DNA of 64,000 bases from positions 248,001 through 312,000 of the forward strand of contig JADJOR010000008.1 in the NCBI GenBank assembly GCA_016713665.1, written 5' to 3'. Of this stretch, positions 1-8,446 are shown piece after piece (positions within the stretch are counted from its first letter, which is position 1; the number at the start of each line of letters is the position of its first letter). The notes under the pieces were generated by a model. It was not told where the DNA came from. It saw only the letters and a list, made by a program, of their open reading frames with translations, and did no database searches. Made by a program: the position numbers and the translations under genes. Source of the stretch: Deltaproteobacteria bacterium. Its GTDB lineage: Bacteria > Myxococcota_A > UBA9160 > UBA4427.

Positions 1-1
1 G

Positions 2-238
2 GCGGGGCTCCATCCGCGACGACGGCGACTCGCCTTCGACCTCGCCGCGGCGCTCTTCGTCCGCCCGCGGCTCTATCGATTCACCACGGCCCTCGGCCGC
101 CAGCTCGCGCGCGAGCTGCCGACGCGCCTCGTCGAGATGCTCGCCGGACCGTGGACGCGACAGCGCGCGCTGCCACCGATTCCGTCGGAGAGCTTCCGTG
201 CGCAGTGGCGGCGCGCGCGGACGACCGGAAAGGAATAG
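2..238 (+). CDS. lutB: LutB-like iron-sulfur protein, C-terminal fragment
   Basis: Only the last 78 codons are inside the window; the gene begins to the left. The frame runs open from base 2 to a TAG at 236-238 and ends with LPPIPSESFRAQWRRAR, a tail typical of the LutB/LUD iron-sulfur subunit of the lactate-oxidising LutABC complex. The stop lies 2 bp before the lutC start, so the two are co-transcribed. The catalytic and Fe-S parts cannot be seen here. The assignment rests on the tail plus the adjacent lutC. Confidence 0.7.
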   Translation, partial: AGLHPRRRRLAFDLAAALFVRPRLYRFTTALGRQLARELPTRLVEMLAGPWTRQRALPPIPSESFRAQWRRARTTGKE

Positions 239-240
239 CG

Positions 241-933
241 ATGACGAGCGCACGCGACGCCATCCTCGCCTCGCTCGCCGCGACGCGTCCCGCCTTCGCC
301 CCGCGTACGCAGCGCTTCGAGATCCCGCCGATGCCGGCGGACCCCGTCGGCGTGCTGCGCGCCCGCGTCGAGGCGGCGGGCGGGCGGCTCGACGTCGTCC
401 CGCCCGACGACTGGGTGTCACGGATCGAGTGGCCCGTCGAGCTCGCGGCGGGAACGGGCCCGACCGACGGCCCCTCGATCCATTCGGCCCTGCCCGCCGT
501 CGCGAGCCGCGGAAGCGGCCGGCTCGCGCCCGGGGACGCGCCCTTCACGGCCCTCGACCTGTGCGTGCTGCGCGGCGAATTCGCCGTCGTCGAGAACGGC
601 GCGGTCTGGCACGTGCCGCGCCATCCGCTCGAGCGGCGCGCGGCGCTGCTCGCCGAACATCTCGTGGTCGTGATCGAAGGCGACGCGCTCGTCGCGAATC
701 TCCACCGCGCCTACGAGCGGATCGACCTCGGCGCGCTCGCCTTCGGCTGGTTCCTCTGCGGTCCGTCGAAGACCGCCGACATCGAGCAGGCCCTCGTGCT
801 CGGGGCACACGGGCCCCGCAGCATGCGGCTCGTGTGGCTCACCGACGCTGCGACCCGGGCCACGATCGAGGCCGCGGCCTTGCCGGAGTCGAAGACGTCG
901 CCGACTCCGGCAACGCCGCGGCAAGTCTCTTGA
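241..933 (+). CDS. lutC: LUD-domain lactate utilization protein LutC
   Basis: This 230-residue protein belongs to the LUD (LutC/YkgG) family, a subunit of the cytosolic LutABC L-lactate oxidation complex that feeds lactate carbon to pyruvate. The diagnostic C-terminal motif GPSKTADIEQ...GAHGP is present, with an EFAVVENGAVW strand earlier. The ATG at 241 is preceded by AAAGGAA and lies 2 bp after the lutB stop; an open extension to 151 overlaps lutB and is not needed. A strong hairpin follows the stop at once, so this looks like the last gene of the operon. The substrate is inferred from the family; some LUD operons act on other hydroxy acids. Confidence 0.85.
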   Translation: MTSARDAILASLAATRPAFAPRTQRFEIPPMPADPVGVLRARVEAAGGRLDVVPPDDWVSRIEWPVELAAGTGPTDGPSIHSALPAVASRGSGRLAPGDAPFTALDLCVLRGEFAVVENGAVWHVPRHPLERRAALLAEHLVVVIEGDALVANLHRAYERIDLGALAFGWFLCGPSKTADIEQALVLGAHGPRSMRLVWLTDAATRATIEAAALPESKTSPTPATPRQVS

Positions 934-939
934 GTCGAA

Positions 940-959
940 GGGGCCCCGCACGGGGCCCC
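940..959 (+). terminator. GC hairpin after lutC
   Basis: An 8-bp perfect stem (GGGGCCCC, loop GCAC, GGGGCCCC) starts 7 bp after the lutC stop. There is no T-tract, so intrinsic termination is only probable. The rest of the 281-bp gap up to 1214 shows no gene or clear promoter. Confidence 0.5.
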
Positions 960-1214
960 GCGCAGCGTTCCCCGACACAGCGCCCGTGAACCTCTTCCGA
1001 GCTTCGGCCGGCTGTCGATCGGGTTGTCGATCAGGCATCGATCCGGGCCCGCAGCCGACCCGCAATTCGCATTCCCCCGGGCGCATTCGAGCCGCCGTCG
1101 CGCTAAACAACCCGCTGCTCCGACCGGGCCACTCCAGGGAGAGCCGGTCTTCCTCCGGCCTCCACCAACGGCGGCGCGGCGCCCGCGCCGCGCGCACAGG
1201 GTCAAGCAGCCTCC

Positions 1215-4199
1215 ATGGACCTCCGCTTCCTCCTTCTTCTGGTCTGCTTCTTCGTCTCGGGCTTCGCCGCGTTGCTCTATCAGACGGCCTGGACGCGGGA
1301 GTTCGCGTTCCTGTTCGGGACCTCGGAGCTCGCGGTCGTCGCGGTGCTGGCCGCCTACATGGGCGGTCTCGCCCTCGGCGCGGCGGCGGCGGCACGCTTC
1401 GTGGGACGCCTCGCGCGGCCGGTGCTCGCCTACGGTCTGCTCGAGCTCGGCATCGCCTTCGGCGCGCTCGCCGTGCCGTTCATGATCCGCGGCGTGCAGT
1501 CCGCCTATCTCGGGGTGGCCGGCGGGCTCGACGCGTTGCCCGAGTCGATGGGGCTCTCGACGGCGCTCTTCCATCTCGTGGGCTCGTTCGTCGTGCTGGT
1601 GCCGTGCACGGCGCTGATGGGCGCGACGCTGCCGCTGCTCGCGCGTTATGCGGTGCACGAGGATTCCCAGGTCGGGCCGCGGATCGGGATCCTCTACGCG
1701 GTGAACACCTTCGGCGCGATCGCCGGCACGCTCGTCGCGGCCTTCGTGCTGCTCCCGGCCTTGGGCCTGCGCCACACCGTCTACATCGGGATCGCTGGCA
1801 ACGCCGTCGTCTTCCTCGCCGCCGCGGCCCTGGCCCGGGGCCTCGCGGGCATGCCCCCCGACACGACCGCGGGCGGCGCCGATCGCGGCCGCTTCCACTG
1901 GATCCTGCCCGCGATGCTGCTCTCGGGCGCGGTCTCCTTCCTCTACGAAGTGCTCTGGACGCGCCTGCTCGGCCAGGTCCTCGGCGGCAGCACGGCGGCC
2001 TTCGCCTCGATGCTGTCGAGCTTCCTGCTCGGCATCGCGCTCGGCAGCGCGATCGCCTCGCGCTTCGCGAAGACGCGCAACGCGGCGGCCGTCGGCTTCG
2101 CGCTCTCGCAGATCGGCTCGGGTGTGCTCGCCTGGGTCGCGTTCCGCGCCGCGGACCGGCTGCCGGAGCTGACGAACTACGTCGGCGCCTCCGCGGCGAC
2201 TCCGGCGAAGGGCGCCGCCGCCGCCGGCCTGATCCTGCTGCCGGTCACGCTCTGCATCGGCGCGACCTTCCCGTTCGGCGTGCGCCTGCTCGCGAAGGAC
2301 GCCGACGAGGCCGCCTCGATCTCGGGCCGCGTCTATGCCTGGAATACGGTCGGCTCGATCGTCGGCTCGATCGGCGCGGGCTTCTTCCTGCTGCCGATGC
2401 TCGGCCTCGAGGGCACCGCCCTCGTCGGCATCGCGACGAGCCTCGTGCTCGCCCTCGCGACCGCCCTCGGCACGACGCCGCGGCGGCCGATCCTCGCGGG
2501 CATCGCCGCCCTCGCGATCGCGGGGGTCGCCGTCGTCGGCCTGCCTCTGCCGATCAATCTGCTGCTCCACTCGGCGATCGCCGGCGGGCGGACGATGGGC
2601 GAGCTCTTCTATCTCGGCGTCGGCCGCTCGGCGACCGTGACCGTCGTCGAGCACTCCGAGGGCTGGCGGATCCTGACCAACGGCCTGCCGGAGTCCGGCG
2701 TCGAGCGCCGCGAGGTCCCGGACCTGCGCTTCAACGAGACCGCCTGGCTCTCGCTGCTCCCGACCGCGGCACGCCCCGAGACGAAGCAGATGCTGATCAT
2801 CGGCCTCGGGGGCTCGAAGACGCTCGAAGCGACGGCGTCGAGCGTGGAATCGATCGACGTGATCGAGCTCGAGGAAGAGGTCGTCAAGGCGAACCGGCTG
2901 ATCCCGCGCGAGCTCCAGCCCCTCGACGAAGCGCGCGTCCACCTGCGCATCGGGGACGCCCGCGGTGCGATGAATCTGTCCGAGAAGCATTACGACGCGA
3001 TCGTCTCGCAGCCCTCCCATCCCTGGACCTCGGGCGCGTCGCATCTGTATACCCGCGACTTCTTCGAGCTCGTCCACTCGAAGCTCGTCCCGGGCGGCAT
3101 CTTCGTGCAGTGGATCGGCGCGGGCTTCGTGAACGTCGAGCTCTTCGGCAGCCTGATGGCGGCGATGTCCGACGTCTTTCCGTACGTCCACGTCTATCGC
3201 CCCGTGCCGGCGGCGATGGTGTTCATGGCCTCCGACCAGCCGCTCGATCTGCGCGAGTCGGGCCCGCGCGCGCTGGCCGCGGCCCCCGAGAGCTTCGGGC
3301 GCTACGGCATCCATCGCGTCGAGGATTTCTACGCGAGCTGGACGCTCGACAGCGACGGCGTGAGGAAGCTGGCCGAGGGTCGGCCGATCAACACCGACGA
3401 CCACAACCGGCTCGCGACCACGCGCCTGCCCGCCGCCGACCGCCACATGAACCGCGACGACTTCGACGCGAGCCTCGAGGCGGCGGAGGTCTTCACGCCC
3501 GAGCGCCTCGCCGAGGTCGATGCCGTCGCCGTGCTCCGCCGCATGAGCTGGAACGGCGAGATGCGCCGTGCCCACAAGCTGGCCCGCACGCTGCCGAAGG
3601 CCCAGCGCCTGACGGCCGAGGCCTGGATGATGTTCGACGGCGGCCCCCTCGCCCGGGCCCAGGCGATGTTCCGCCGGGCCCTCGTCGAAGATCCGACGCT
3701 CGAGGATGCCCGACAGGGCATGGTCGCGACGCTCGCCGGCAAGGAGCTCGACCCCGCCACGCTGACGCCGACCCAGACGGCCCTCGTCCAGGCCAATGAG
3801 CTGTTCCGCGCACAGGACTGGAAGGGGCTGTCCGCCCTCGACGGCGAGCTCGCGAAGATCGAGCCCGGCGATCTGACCTTCGGCTCGGCGGTCCGCGCCC
3901 GCGTCGCCTGGCGCGTGGAGGGACAGGACCCCGTCGAGGGCAAGGCCGCGATCGGGATCATCGATCAGCTGCTGACCCGCGAGCGCACGCCGGACCACTA
4001 CTTCCTGCGCGCGAAGGCGGGCTACGTCGCCGGGGATCCGGCGATCGCCTGGGCGGCGCTGACCCAGGTCGTGATCAACGGCCGGCCGCGCCCCTATCTG
4101 GTCAAGGCCTCCCTCGAGCTCTCCCGCCAACTCGGGGCGCCGCCGGAGGGGTCCCGGATCGTCGACCAGCTGATGATGATGTCGCGCGGGGCCCGCTGA
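1215..4199 (+). CDS. Fused MFS transporter / spermidine synthase-like protein with C-terminal helical repeats
   Basis: This is a 994-residue membrane protein. Roughly residues 1-480 are hydrophobic with two similar halves (each has an LLYQTAW/FLYEVLWTR type helix), as in the MFS-like part of 'fused spermidine synthase' proteins. Residues about 500-730 form a soluble Rossmann methyltransferase/SpeE-like domain with IIGLGGSKT as the nucleotide-binding loop, an acidic IELEEEV strand and the family motif QPSHPWTSGASHLYT. The last 250 residues are helical and TPR-like. The family is widespread but has no settled substrate. Putrescine aminopropyl transfer is not proven for the fused class, and no polyamine gene is adjacent. 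ATG 1215 gives a proper first membrane helix. Confidence 0.85.
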   Translation: MDLRFLLLLVCFFVSGFAALLYQTAWTREFAFLFGTSELAVVAVLAAYMGGLALGAAAAARFVGRLARPVLAYGLLELGIAFGALAVPFMIRGVQSAYLGVAGGLDALPESMGLSTALFHLVGSFVVLVPCTALMGATLPLLARYAVHEDSQVGPRIGILYAVNTFGAIAGTLVAAFVLLPALGLRHTVYIGIAGNAVVFLAAAALARGLAGMPPDTTAGGADRGRFHWILPAMLLSGAVSFLYEVLWTRLLGQVLGGSTAAFASMLSSFLLGIALGSAIASRFAKTRNAAAVGFALSQIGSGVLAWVAFRAADRLPELTNYVGASAATPAKGAAAAGLILLPVTLCIGATFPFGVRLLAKDADEAASISGRVYAWNTVGSIVGSIGAGFFLLPMLGLEGTALVGIATSLVLALATALGTTPRRPILAGIAALAIAGVAVVGLPLPINLLLHSAIAGGRTMGELFYLGVGRSATVTVVEHSEGWRILTNGLPESGVERREVPDLRFNETAWLSLLPTAARPETKQMLIIGLGGSKTLEATASSVESIDVIELEEEVVKANRLIPRELQPLDEARVHLRIGDARGAMNLSEKHYDAIVSQPSHPWTSGASHLYTRDFFELVHSKLVPGGIFVQWIGAGFVNVELFGSLMAAMSDVFPYVHVYRPVPAAMVFMASDQPLDLRESGPRALAAAPESFGRYGIHRVEDFYASWTLDSDGVRKLAEGRPINTDDHNRLATTRLPAADRHMNRDDFDASLEAAEVFTPERLAEVDAVAVLRRMSWNGEMRRAHKLARTLPKAQRLTAEAWMMFDGGPLARAQAMFRRALVEDPTLEDARQGMVATLAGKELDPATLTPTQTALVQANELFRAQDWKGLSALDGELAKIEPGDLTFGSAVRARVAWRVEGQDPVEGKAAIGIIDQLLTRERTPDHYFLRAKAGYVAGDPAIAWAALTQVVINGRPRPYLVKASLELSRQLGAPPEGSRIVDQLMMMSRGAR

Positions 4200-4200
4200 T

Positions 4201-4259
4201 CGACGAAGACGGGATTTTTTTGTCGCTCGCGCAAAACATTTTTGGTTAGACTGCTCGAC
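4201..4259 (+). promoter_or_regulatory. AT-rich island, probable promoter of the DUF1232 gene
   Basis: This 59-bp gap holds T7 at 4215-4221 and a TAGACT -10-like hexamer at 4247-4252, in a genome where such runs are rare. No convincing -35 lies at standard spacing. No Shine-Dalgarno lies before the ATG at 4260, so a leaderless transcript is possible. The T-run could also help end the upstream transcript. Confidence 0.35.
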
Positions 4260-4809
4260 ATGAAAATCACCTTCGAGCTCTCCGACAAGGATCTCAAGTA
4301 CTTCCGTCAGCTCCTTCAGAAGGTTCGCCAGGGCGACAACGCGGCCAACGAAGAGATCGTCCTGCGCGAGGCCGAGACGCTGCTCGAGGAGGTCCGAAAG
4401 GCGGACGCGCCGGAGTTCATCCGGACCCGCATCGAGCAGCTCCACAAGCTGATCGAGATGCTGCGCGACACGCAGTGGCGGCTCGAGGGCTCGGATCGCA
4501 AGCGCGTGCTCAATGCGCTCGCCTACTTCGCGGATCCCGACGATTTGATTCCGGACAAGGTTCCGGGCCTCGGCTACCTCGACGACGCGGTCATCGTCGA
4601 GGCTCGTCGTCCAGGACCTGCGCCACGAGATCGAGGCCTACGACGCCTTCGTCGCGTTCCGCGCCGAGCGCAAGCGCGCCGCCGCCGAGACGCCCGAGGC
4701 CCTCGAGAAGCGGCGCGACGCGCTGCAGACCCGCATGCGCCGCCGTCGGCGCGGCGACCGCGAGCGCCACATGCGCGTGCGCGGCAAGTCGCCGATCAGC
4801 CTCTGGTAG
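4260..4809 (+). pseudogene. YkvA-like DUF1232 protein, frameshifted
   Basis: The first 114 codons read as a helical N-terminus followed by the DUF1232 signature ALAYFADPDDLIPDKVPGLG and YLDDAVIVE. The frame then breaks at 4601-4602: one extra G shifts it by one. Removing that base restores VVQDLRHEIEAYDAFVAFRAE and runs to a TAG at 4807-4809, giving a 182-residue protein of normal length for the family. DUF1232 proteins are small membrane-associated proteins of unknown function. The lesion sits in GAGG rather than a long homopolymer, so it may be either a true mutation or a read error. Confidence 0.75.
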
Positions 4810-5017
4810 GCAGCCCGCTCGCCGGTACCGAACGGGATGCGGGCGATCGTGGTCCGGCCGGTCGAGCGCGGCTCGGGGCCGAGCGGGGCGGCGTGTGGTA
4901 CATCTGCGCCGCACGCGAAGGCCGGTGGCCCGCTCCGGGCGACCCGCCTGACGGGCGGCCCCGAAGTGTGCGCCCGCGCAGGTCAGCGTGCCGTTCATCG
5001 CGGTCTGGAGGTCATGC

Positions 5018-6184
5018 ATGCGGCGTGTTGCGATCACGGGTCTCGGCGTCGTCTCGCCGGTCGGCGTCGGTCAGGACGCGTTCTGGCAGGGGCTCCTGCG
5101 TCCGCAGACGACGGGCGAGCGCCGCGTCCACGATTTCGATCCGACCCTCGCCTACGAGGACCCGAAGGCGATCCGCCGCGCGGATCGCTTCGAGCAGTTC
5201 GCGATGGCCTCGGCCCGGGAGGCGCTCGCCCAGGCCGGGACGCTCACGGCCTCGCCCGAGCGCACAGGCGTCCTCGTCGGGACCGGGATCGGTGGCGCCG
5301 ACGTCCACGAAGAGCAGACGAAGGTCCTGATCGAGAAGGGCAGCCGGCGCGTCTCCCCGTTCACCGTCCCGATGATGATGGCCAACGCCGCCGCGGCCGC
5401 GATCTCGATCCGATGGGGCTTCCAGGGTCCCTGCGAGACGGTGGCGACCGCCTGCGCGACGGGCACCCACGCGATCGGTCAGGCGACGCGCTGGATCCAG
5501 TGGGGGATCTGCGACGCCGTGATCGCCGGCGCCTCCGAGGCGGCGATGACGGAGGTCTCGATCGCGAGCTTCGCGAACATGAAGGCGCTCTCCGCCTCGG
5601 GCCGCTCGCGCCCCTTCGATTCGGCACGCGACGGCTTCGTGATCGCCGAGGGCTCGGGCATCTTCGTGCTGGAGGAGTGGGAGGCGGCGAAGGCCCGAGG
5701 TGCGACGATCCTCGGCGAGGTCCTGGGCTCCGCGAGCCTGGCCGACGGCCACCACATCACGGCCCCCGCGCCCGGCGGCATCGGCGCCTATCGCTGCATG
5801 CGCCGTGCCCTCGAGGATGCGCGCCTCACGCCCCGCGACATCGCCCACATCAACGCCCACGGCACCAGCACGGCGCTCAACGACGAAGGCGAGGCCCTCG
5901 GCATCGCCCAGCTCTTCGGCACCCCCGGCCCCGTCGTCACGTCGATCAAGGGCGTGACCGGCCACTCGCTCGGAGCGGCCGGCGCGATCGAGGCGGTATC
6001 CGTCGTCCTCAGCATGCGCCATCGCCTGATTCCGCCGACCGACGGCCTCGAGAACTTCGATCCCGAGCTGCCGAAGATCGACGTCGTGATGGGCGGGCCG
6101 CGCGAATGGAAGCCGGGACCCGCGCTCTCGAACTCCTTCGGCTTCGGCGGCCACAACGGGACCCTCGTGATCGCTCCGGCCTGA
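5018..6184 (+). CDS. fabF: 3-oxoacyl-[acyl-carrier-protein] synthase II
   Basis: This 388-residue thiolase-fold condensing enzyme extends acyl-ACP with malonyl-ACP in cytosolic fatty-acid synthesis. The KAS I/II Cys-His-His triad is complete: Cys146 in TACATGTHA, His281 in NAHGTSTALND and His316 in GVTGHSLGAAGA. The C-terminal SNSFGFGGHNGTLV motif is also present. The ATG at 5018 has GGAGG 6 bp upstream. No acpP, fabG or fabD is adjacent, so this is a stand-alone copy that may serve a special lipid rather than bulk synthesis. That last point is inference. Confidence 0.92.
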   Translation: MRRVAITGLGVVSPVGVGQDAFWQGLLRPQTTGERRVHDFDPTLAYEDPKAIRRADRFEQFAMASAREALAQAGTLTASPERTGVLVGTGIGGADVHEEQTKVLIEKGSRRVSPFTVPMMMANAAAAAISIRWGFQGPCETVATACATGTHAIGQATRWIQWGICDAVIAGASEAAMTEVSIASFANMKALSASGRSRPFDSARDGFVIAEGSGIFVLEEWEAAKARGATILGEVLGSASLADGHHITAPAPGGIGAYRCMRRALEDARLTPRDIAHINAHGTSTALNDEGEALGIAQLFGTPGPVVTSIKGVTGHSLGAAGAIEAVSVVLSMRHRLIPPTDGLENFDPELPKIDVVMGGPREWKPGPALSNSFGFGGHNGTLVIAPA

Positions 6185-6357
6185 CGCCGCACGCCACGCC
6201 GCTTTGCCGCTGCGCCGTCCCCGGCACGCCAGACCGCCCGCCCACTTGCCGCCCGACTGCCGATCCCCGCTGGCGACGCGCTGAACCGCGCCCACGCGCT
6301 TCGGTTCCTGACTCGAGTTCCGGAACCACGCCCCCCGTCCACCGTCCAACGCTGCAC

Positions 6358-6369
6358 GAACGGTCGTTC
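6358..6369. promoter_or_regulatory. Short palindrome GAACGGTCGTTC, possible operator
   Basis: The inverted repeat GAAC-GGTC-GTTC lies 13 bp upstream of the ribosome binding site of the gene at 6396. A further inverted pair GGTTCC/GGAACC lies nearby at 6303-6327. TetR-type regulators often bind sites of this shape, but no regulator is adjacent. Confidence 0.25.
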
Positions 6370-6395
6370 AGACCGCTCATTGGGAGGTAGCCACT

Positions 6396-6860
6396 GTGCA
6401 GTCGATGAATCGGAAGCTCGGGCAGCGCGGATCGGTTCTGGCTCTTTCGATGTTGGCCTTCCTCGCGGCGGGTGCCGCGGCGGCGGGCGGGCGCGGGGAT
6501 TATTGGGATCCCCGCGCGTCGATCCCGGCGCGGATCGTGGACACGCATCTCGGGGTGATCGGGCTCGCAGCCACGATCGCCGGCGACTACCGCACCGCGG
6601 CCGTCGTCGACCACCTGAGCGGACGCTTTCCGGCGCCCGTCCCGGTCGCGGTCCCGGTGGTGCAGCACGTGTACTACCCGCCGCCGCCGGTGGTGGAGCA
6701 CGTGTACTACCCGGCGCCGGTCGTCGTGCGGCACGTCCACGCCGCGGGCTGTGGCCACGGAGGCTACTACGGTGGCCACCACGGCCACGGACGTCGCCAC
6801 CACGGCCACTCCGGCCGCGGTCATCGCGGCCACGGTCGCCACGGCGGCTGGGACGACTAG
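6396..6860 (+). CDS. Secreted His/Gly-rich hypothetical protein
   Basis: This 154-residue protein has a clear Sec signal peptide (basic MQSMNRKLGQR, then a hydrophobic stretch ending AAGAAAAG) and is probably exported. The middle carries a direct repeat, VQHVYYPPPPVV then VEHVYYPAPVV. The last 40 residues are dominated by His, Gly and Arg (GHHGHGRRHHGHSGRGH). I recognise no domain. The tail could bind metal, but this is composition only. The GTG at 6396 is preferred to the ATG at 6405 because GGAGG at 6383-6387 is 8 bp from GTG. A perfect 11-bp hairpin follows. Confidence 0.75.
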   Translation: MQSMNRKLGQRGSVLALSMLAFLAAGAAAAGGRGDYWDPRASIPARIVDTHLGVIGLAATIAGDYRTAAVVDHLSGRFPAPVPVAVPVVQHVYYPPPPVVEHVYYPAPVVVRHVHAAGCGHGGYYGGHHGHGRRHHGHSGRGHRGHGRHGGWDD

Positions 6861-6922
6861 CGAGATCGAATCGCAAGCCGCGAGCGGACGACGAAGCACG
6901 CATGAATACGAGATCGAGAACG

Positions 6923-6954
6923 CCGGGGGGCCCACCGCGAGGAGGGCCCCCCGG
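6923..6954 (+). terminator. 11-bp perfect GC hairpin
   Basis: The arms CCGGGGGGCCC (6923-6933) and GGGCCCCCCGG (6944-6954) pair perfectly around a 10-nt loop, 62 bp after the preceding stop. Only CCCGTT follows, so there is no real T-tract. It probably separates the secreted protein gene from the desaturase gene. Confidence 0.6.
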
Positions 6955-7001
6955 CCCGTTCTGGGGCACACTGCGAAGGTCTTCCCGCCCGGGAGAATCG
7001 C

Positions 7002-7715
7002 TTGAGCCTGCCCCTGCACGCGATCGAAGCGCGCCCGACCGAGATGCGCCGACTCGAAGGAGGCGCGCACACGAACGCCCGGCCGGCCTCCAGGCGCTGG
7101 CTCGACCGCGCGGCGGTATCGGGCTTCGCAGCGCTCTGGTCGATCGCCGCCGTGCGCCTGCGAACGGGTCTCGTCGAGCCGGACTTCGCCGCGGTGAATC
7201 TCGCCGGCGTCGTCGCGGGCTACCTGCTCGCGGATTTCGTCGCCGGCACGGTCCACTGGATCGCCGATCGCCACTTCGACCCCGCGACGCCCTTCATCGG
7301 GAAGCTCCTGATCGAGCCCTTCCGCGCCCACCACGACGATCCGCTCTCGATCACGCGCCACGACTTCTTCGAGGTGCTCGGCAACAACGCCCTCGTCGCG
7401 ATCCCGGCGACGGCGGCGCTGCTGCTGGCCCGGCCGCCGCAGTCGGCGCTCGCGGCCTTCGCCCTGAGCGTCGCCCTCGCCGGCACCCTCGCCGCGGTCG
7501 CGACCAATCTCTTCCATGGCTGGGCCCACGCGAGCCACCCGCCGCGGATCGCGCGCTGGCTGCAGTCCCGCGGCCTGATCCTGACGCCGCGGCGCCACGC
7601 GCTCCACCACCGCGGCGACCATGATCGTGCCTACTGCGTGACCTCCGGCTGGCTGAACCCCCTGCTCGACCGCACGCGATTCTTCGCCCGACTCGACGCA
7701 CGGATCGCGCGATGA
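7002..7715 (+). CDS. carF: CarF/TMEM189-family plasmanylethanolamine desaturase
   Basis: This 237-residue integral membrane enzyme of the Kua/CarF/TMEM189 (PEDS1) family introduces the vinyl-ether double bond of plasmalogens by O2-dependent desaturation of an alkyl ether lipid. The family's histidine clusters are visible: ADFVAGTVHWIADRHFD, FRAHHDDP, ITRHDFFE, FHGWAHASH and LTPRRHALHHRGDHD, followed by YCVTSGWLNPLLD. Hydrophobic segments alternate with these clusters. The TTG at 7002 is chosen because GGGAG lies about 7 bp upstream; an ATG at 7044 is the alternative. The stop overlaps the next gene by 4 bp, so the pair is translationally coupled. Confidence 0.85.
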   Translation: MSLPLHAIEARPTEMRRLEGGAHTNARPASRRWLDRAAVSGFAALWSIAAVRLRTGLVEPDFAAVNLAGVVAGYLLADFVAGTVHWIADRHFDPATPFIGKLLIEPFRAHHDDPLSITRHDFFEVLGNNALVAIPATAALLLARPPQSALAAFALSVALAGTLAAVATNLFHGWAHASHPPRIARWLQSRGLILTPRRHALHHRGDHDRAYCVTSGWLNPLLDRTRFFARLDARIAR

Positions 7716-8446
7716 CGCCCTTCTCATGGCACGACGCCTACTACAGCGAGCTGCAGAACCTCTATTCGCTGCTCGTCGTCCCGCTCGCGTTCCTCGCCTA
7801 TCGCCTCGCCTCGCCCGCGGATGCCGCCCGCGCCGTCGTCCCGGGCGCCGCGCGCTTCGTCGCCCGGGCGAGCCTCGTCTTCGCCGCCCTGACGATGCTC
7901 GATCCGATCGCGACGGGACCGCTCGTCGCGAGCGAGAGCCTGCGCGGCACCGCCGCCGCGACCCTCGTGCCCTTCTTCTTCGTCTATCTGGGCGACCTGC
8001 GCGTCCTGCTCGTCGCCTTCGCCGTCGCGCGGCCGGAGCTTCCCTTCGCCTCGACCCTCGCGCGCGCCGCCGCGGCGACGGCGATCGTGCCCGTCGGGAC
8101 CGGGATCCTCTACGCGACGCTGCGCGCCTTCGCGCCGGAAGCCCACGGCCAATGGCTCTGGATGATCTACGAGGCGGGCTTCCTCCTGCTCTGCGTCGTA
8201 GCCGTTCGTCGGGGGCTCTCGCGCGCCGGTGTCACGGGGCCCGGCCGGGCCTTCCTCGAGGCGCTCTTCGGCTACAGCGCCGCCTACTATGCCCTCTGGC
8301 TCGCCGCCGACGTGTTGATCGTCGGGGCGGAGCTCGATCTCGGCTGGGCGATCCGGATGGTCCCGAACCAGCTCTACTACGCCTTCTGGGTGCCCTTCGT
8401 GTCGTTCCGGTTCTTCTCGGCGACGGACGCGAAGGCGCCGCGATAG
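7712..8446 (+). CDS. Multi-pass membrane protein coupled to the CarF homolog
   Basis: This 244-residue protein has about six to seven hydrophobic segments and little soluble mass. Conserved-looking polar positions include WHDAYYSELQNLYS at the N-terminus and the C-terminal pair of tyrosines before FWVPFVSFRFF. I do not recognise the family. Its ATG overlaps the desaturase stop (ATGA), which argues for a joint task such as ether-lipid handling or electron supply; that is inference. The last 70 bp overlap the 3' end of the opposite-strand SIS-creatininase gene. Confidence 0.75.
   Translation: MTPFSWHDAYYSELQNLYSLLVVPLAFLAYRLASPADAARAVVPGAARFVARASLVFAALTMLDPIATGPLVASESLRGTAAATLVPFFFVYLGDLRVLLVAFAVARPELPFASTLARAAAATAIVPVGTGILYATLRAFAPEAHGQWLWMIYEAGFLLLCVVAVRRGLSRAGVTGPGRAFLEALFGYSAAYYALWLAADVLIVGAELDLGWAIRMVPNQLYYAFWVPFVSFRFFSATDAKAPR

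Noticed and set aside
1215..4199. A genuine polyamine biosynthesis gene (speE)
   Set aside because: The membrane-fused class has no proven aminopropyl activity and no speD or other polyamine gene is adjacent, so the symbol is not used.
711..4445. A 1244-codon open frame on the minus strand across the MFS/spermidine synthase gene
   Set aside because: It is an antisense shadow in GC-rich DNA: Arg/Glu/Asp-rich, low-complexity protein with no domain, while the plus strand has a coherent family match.
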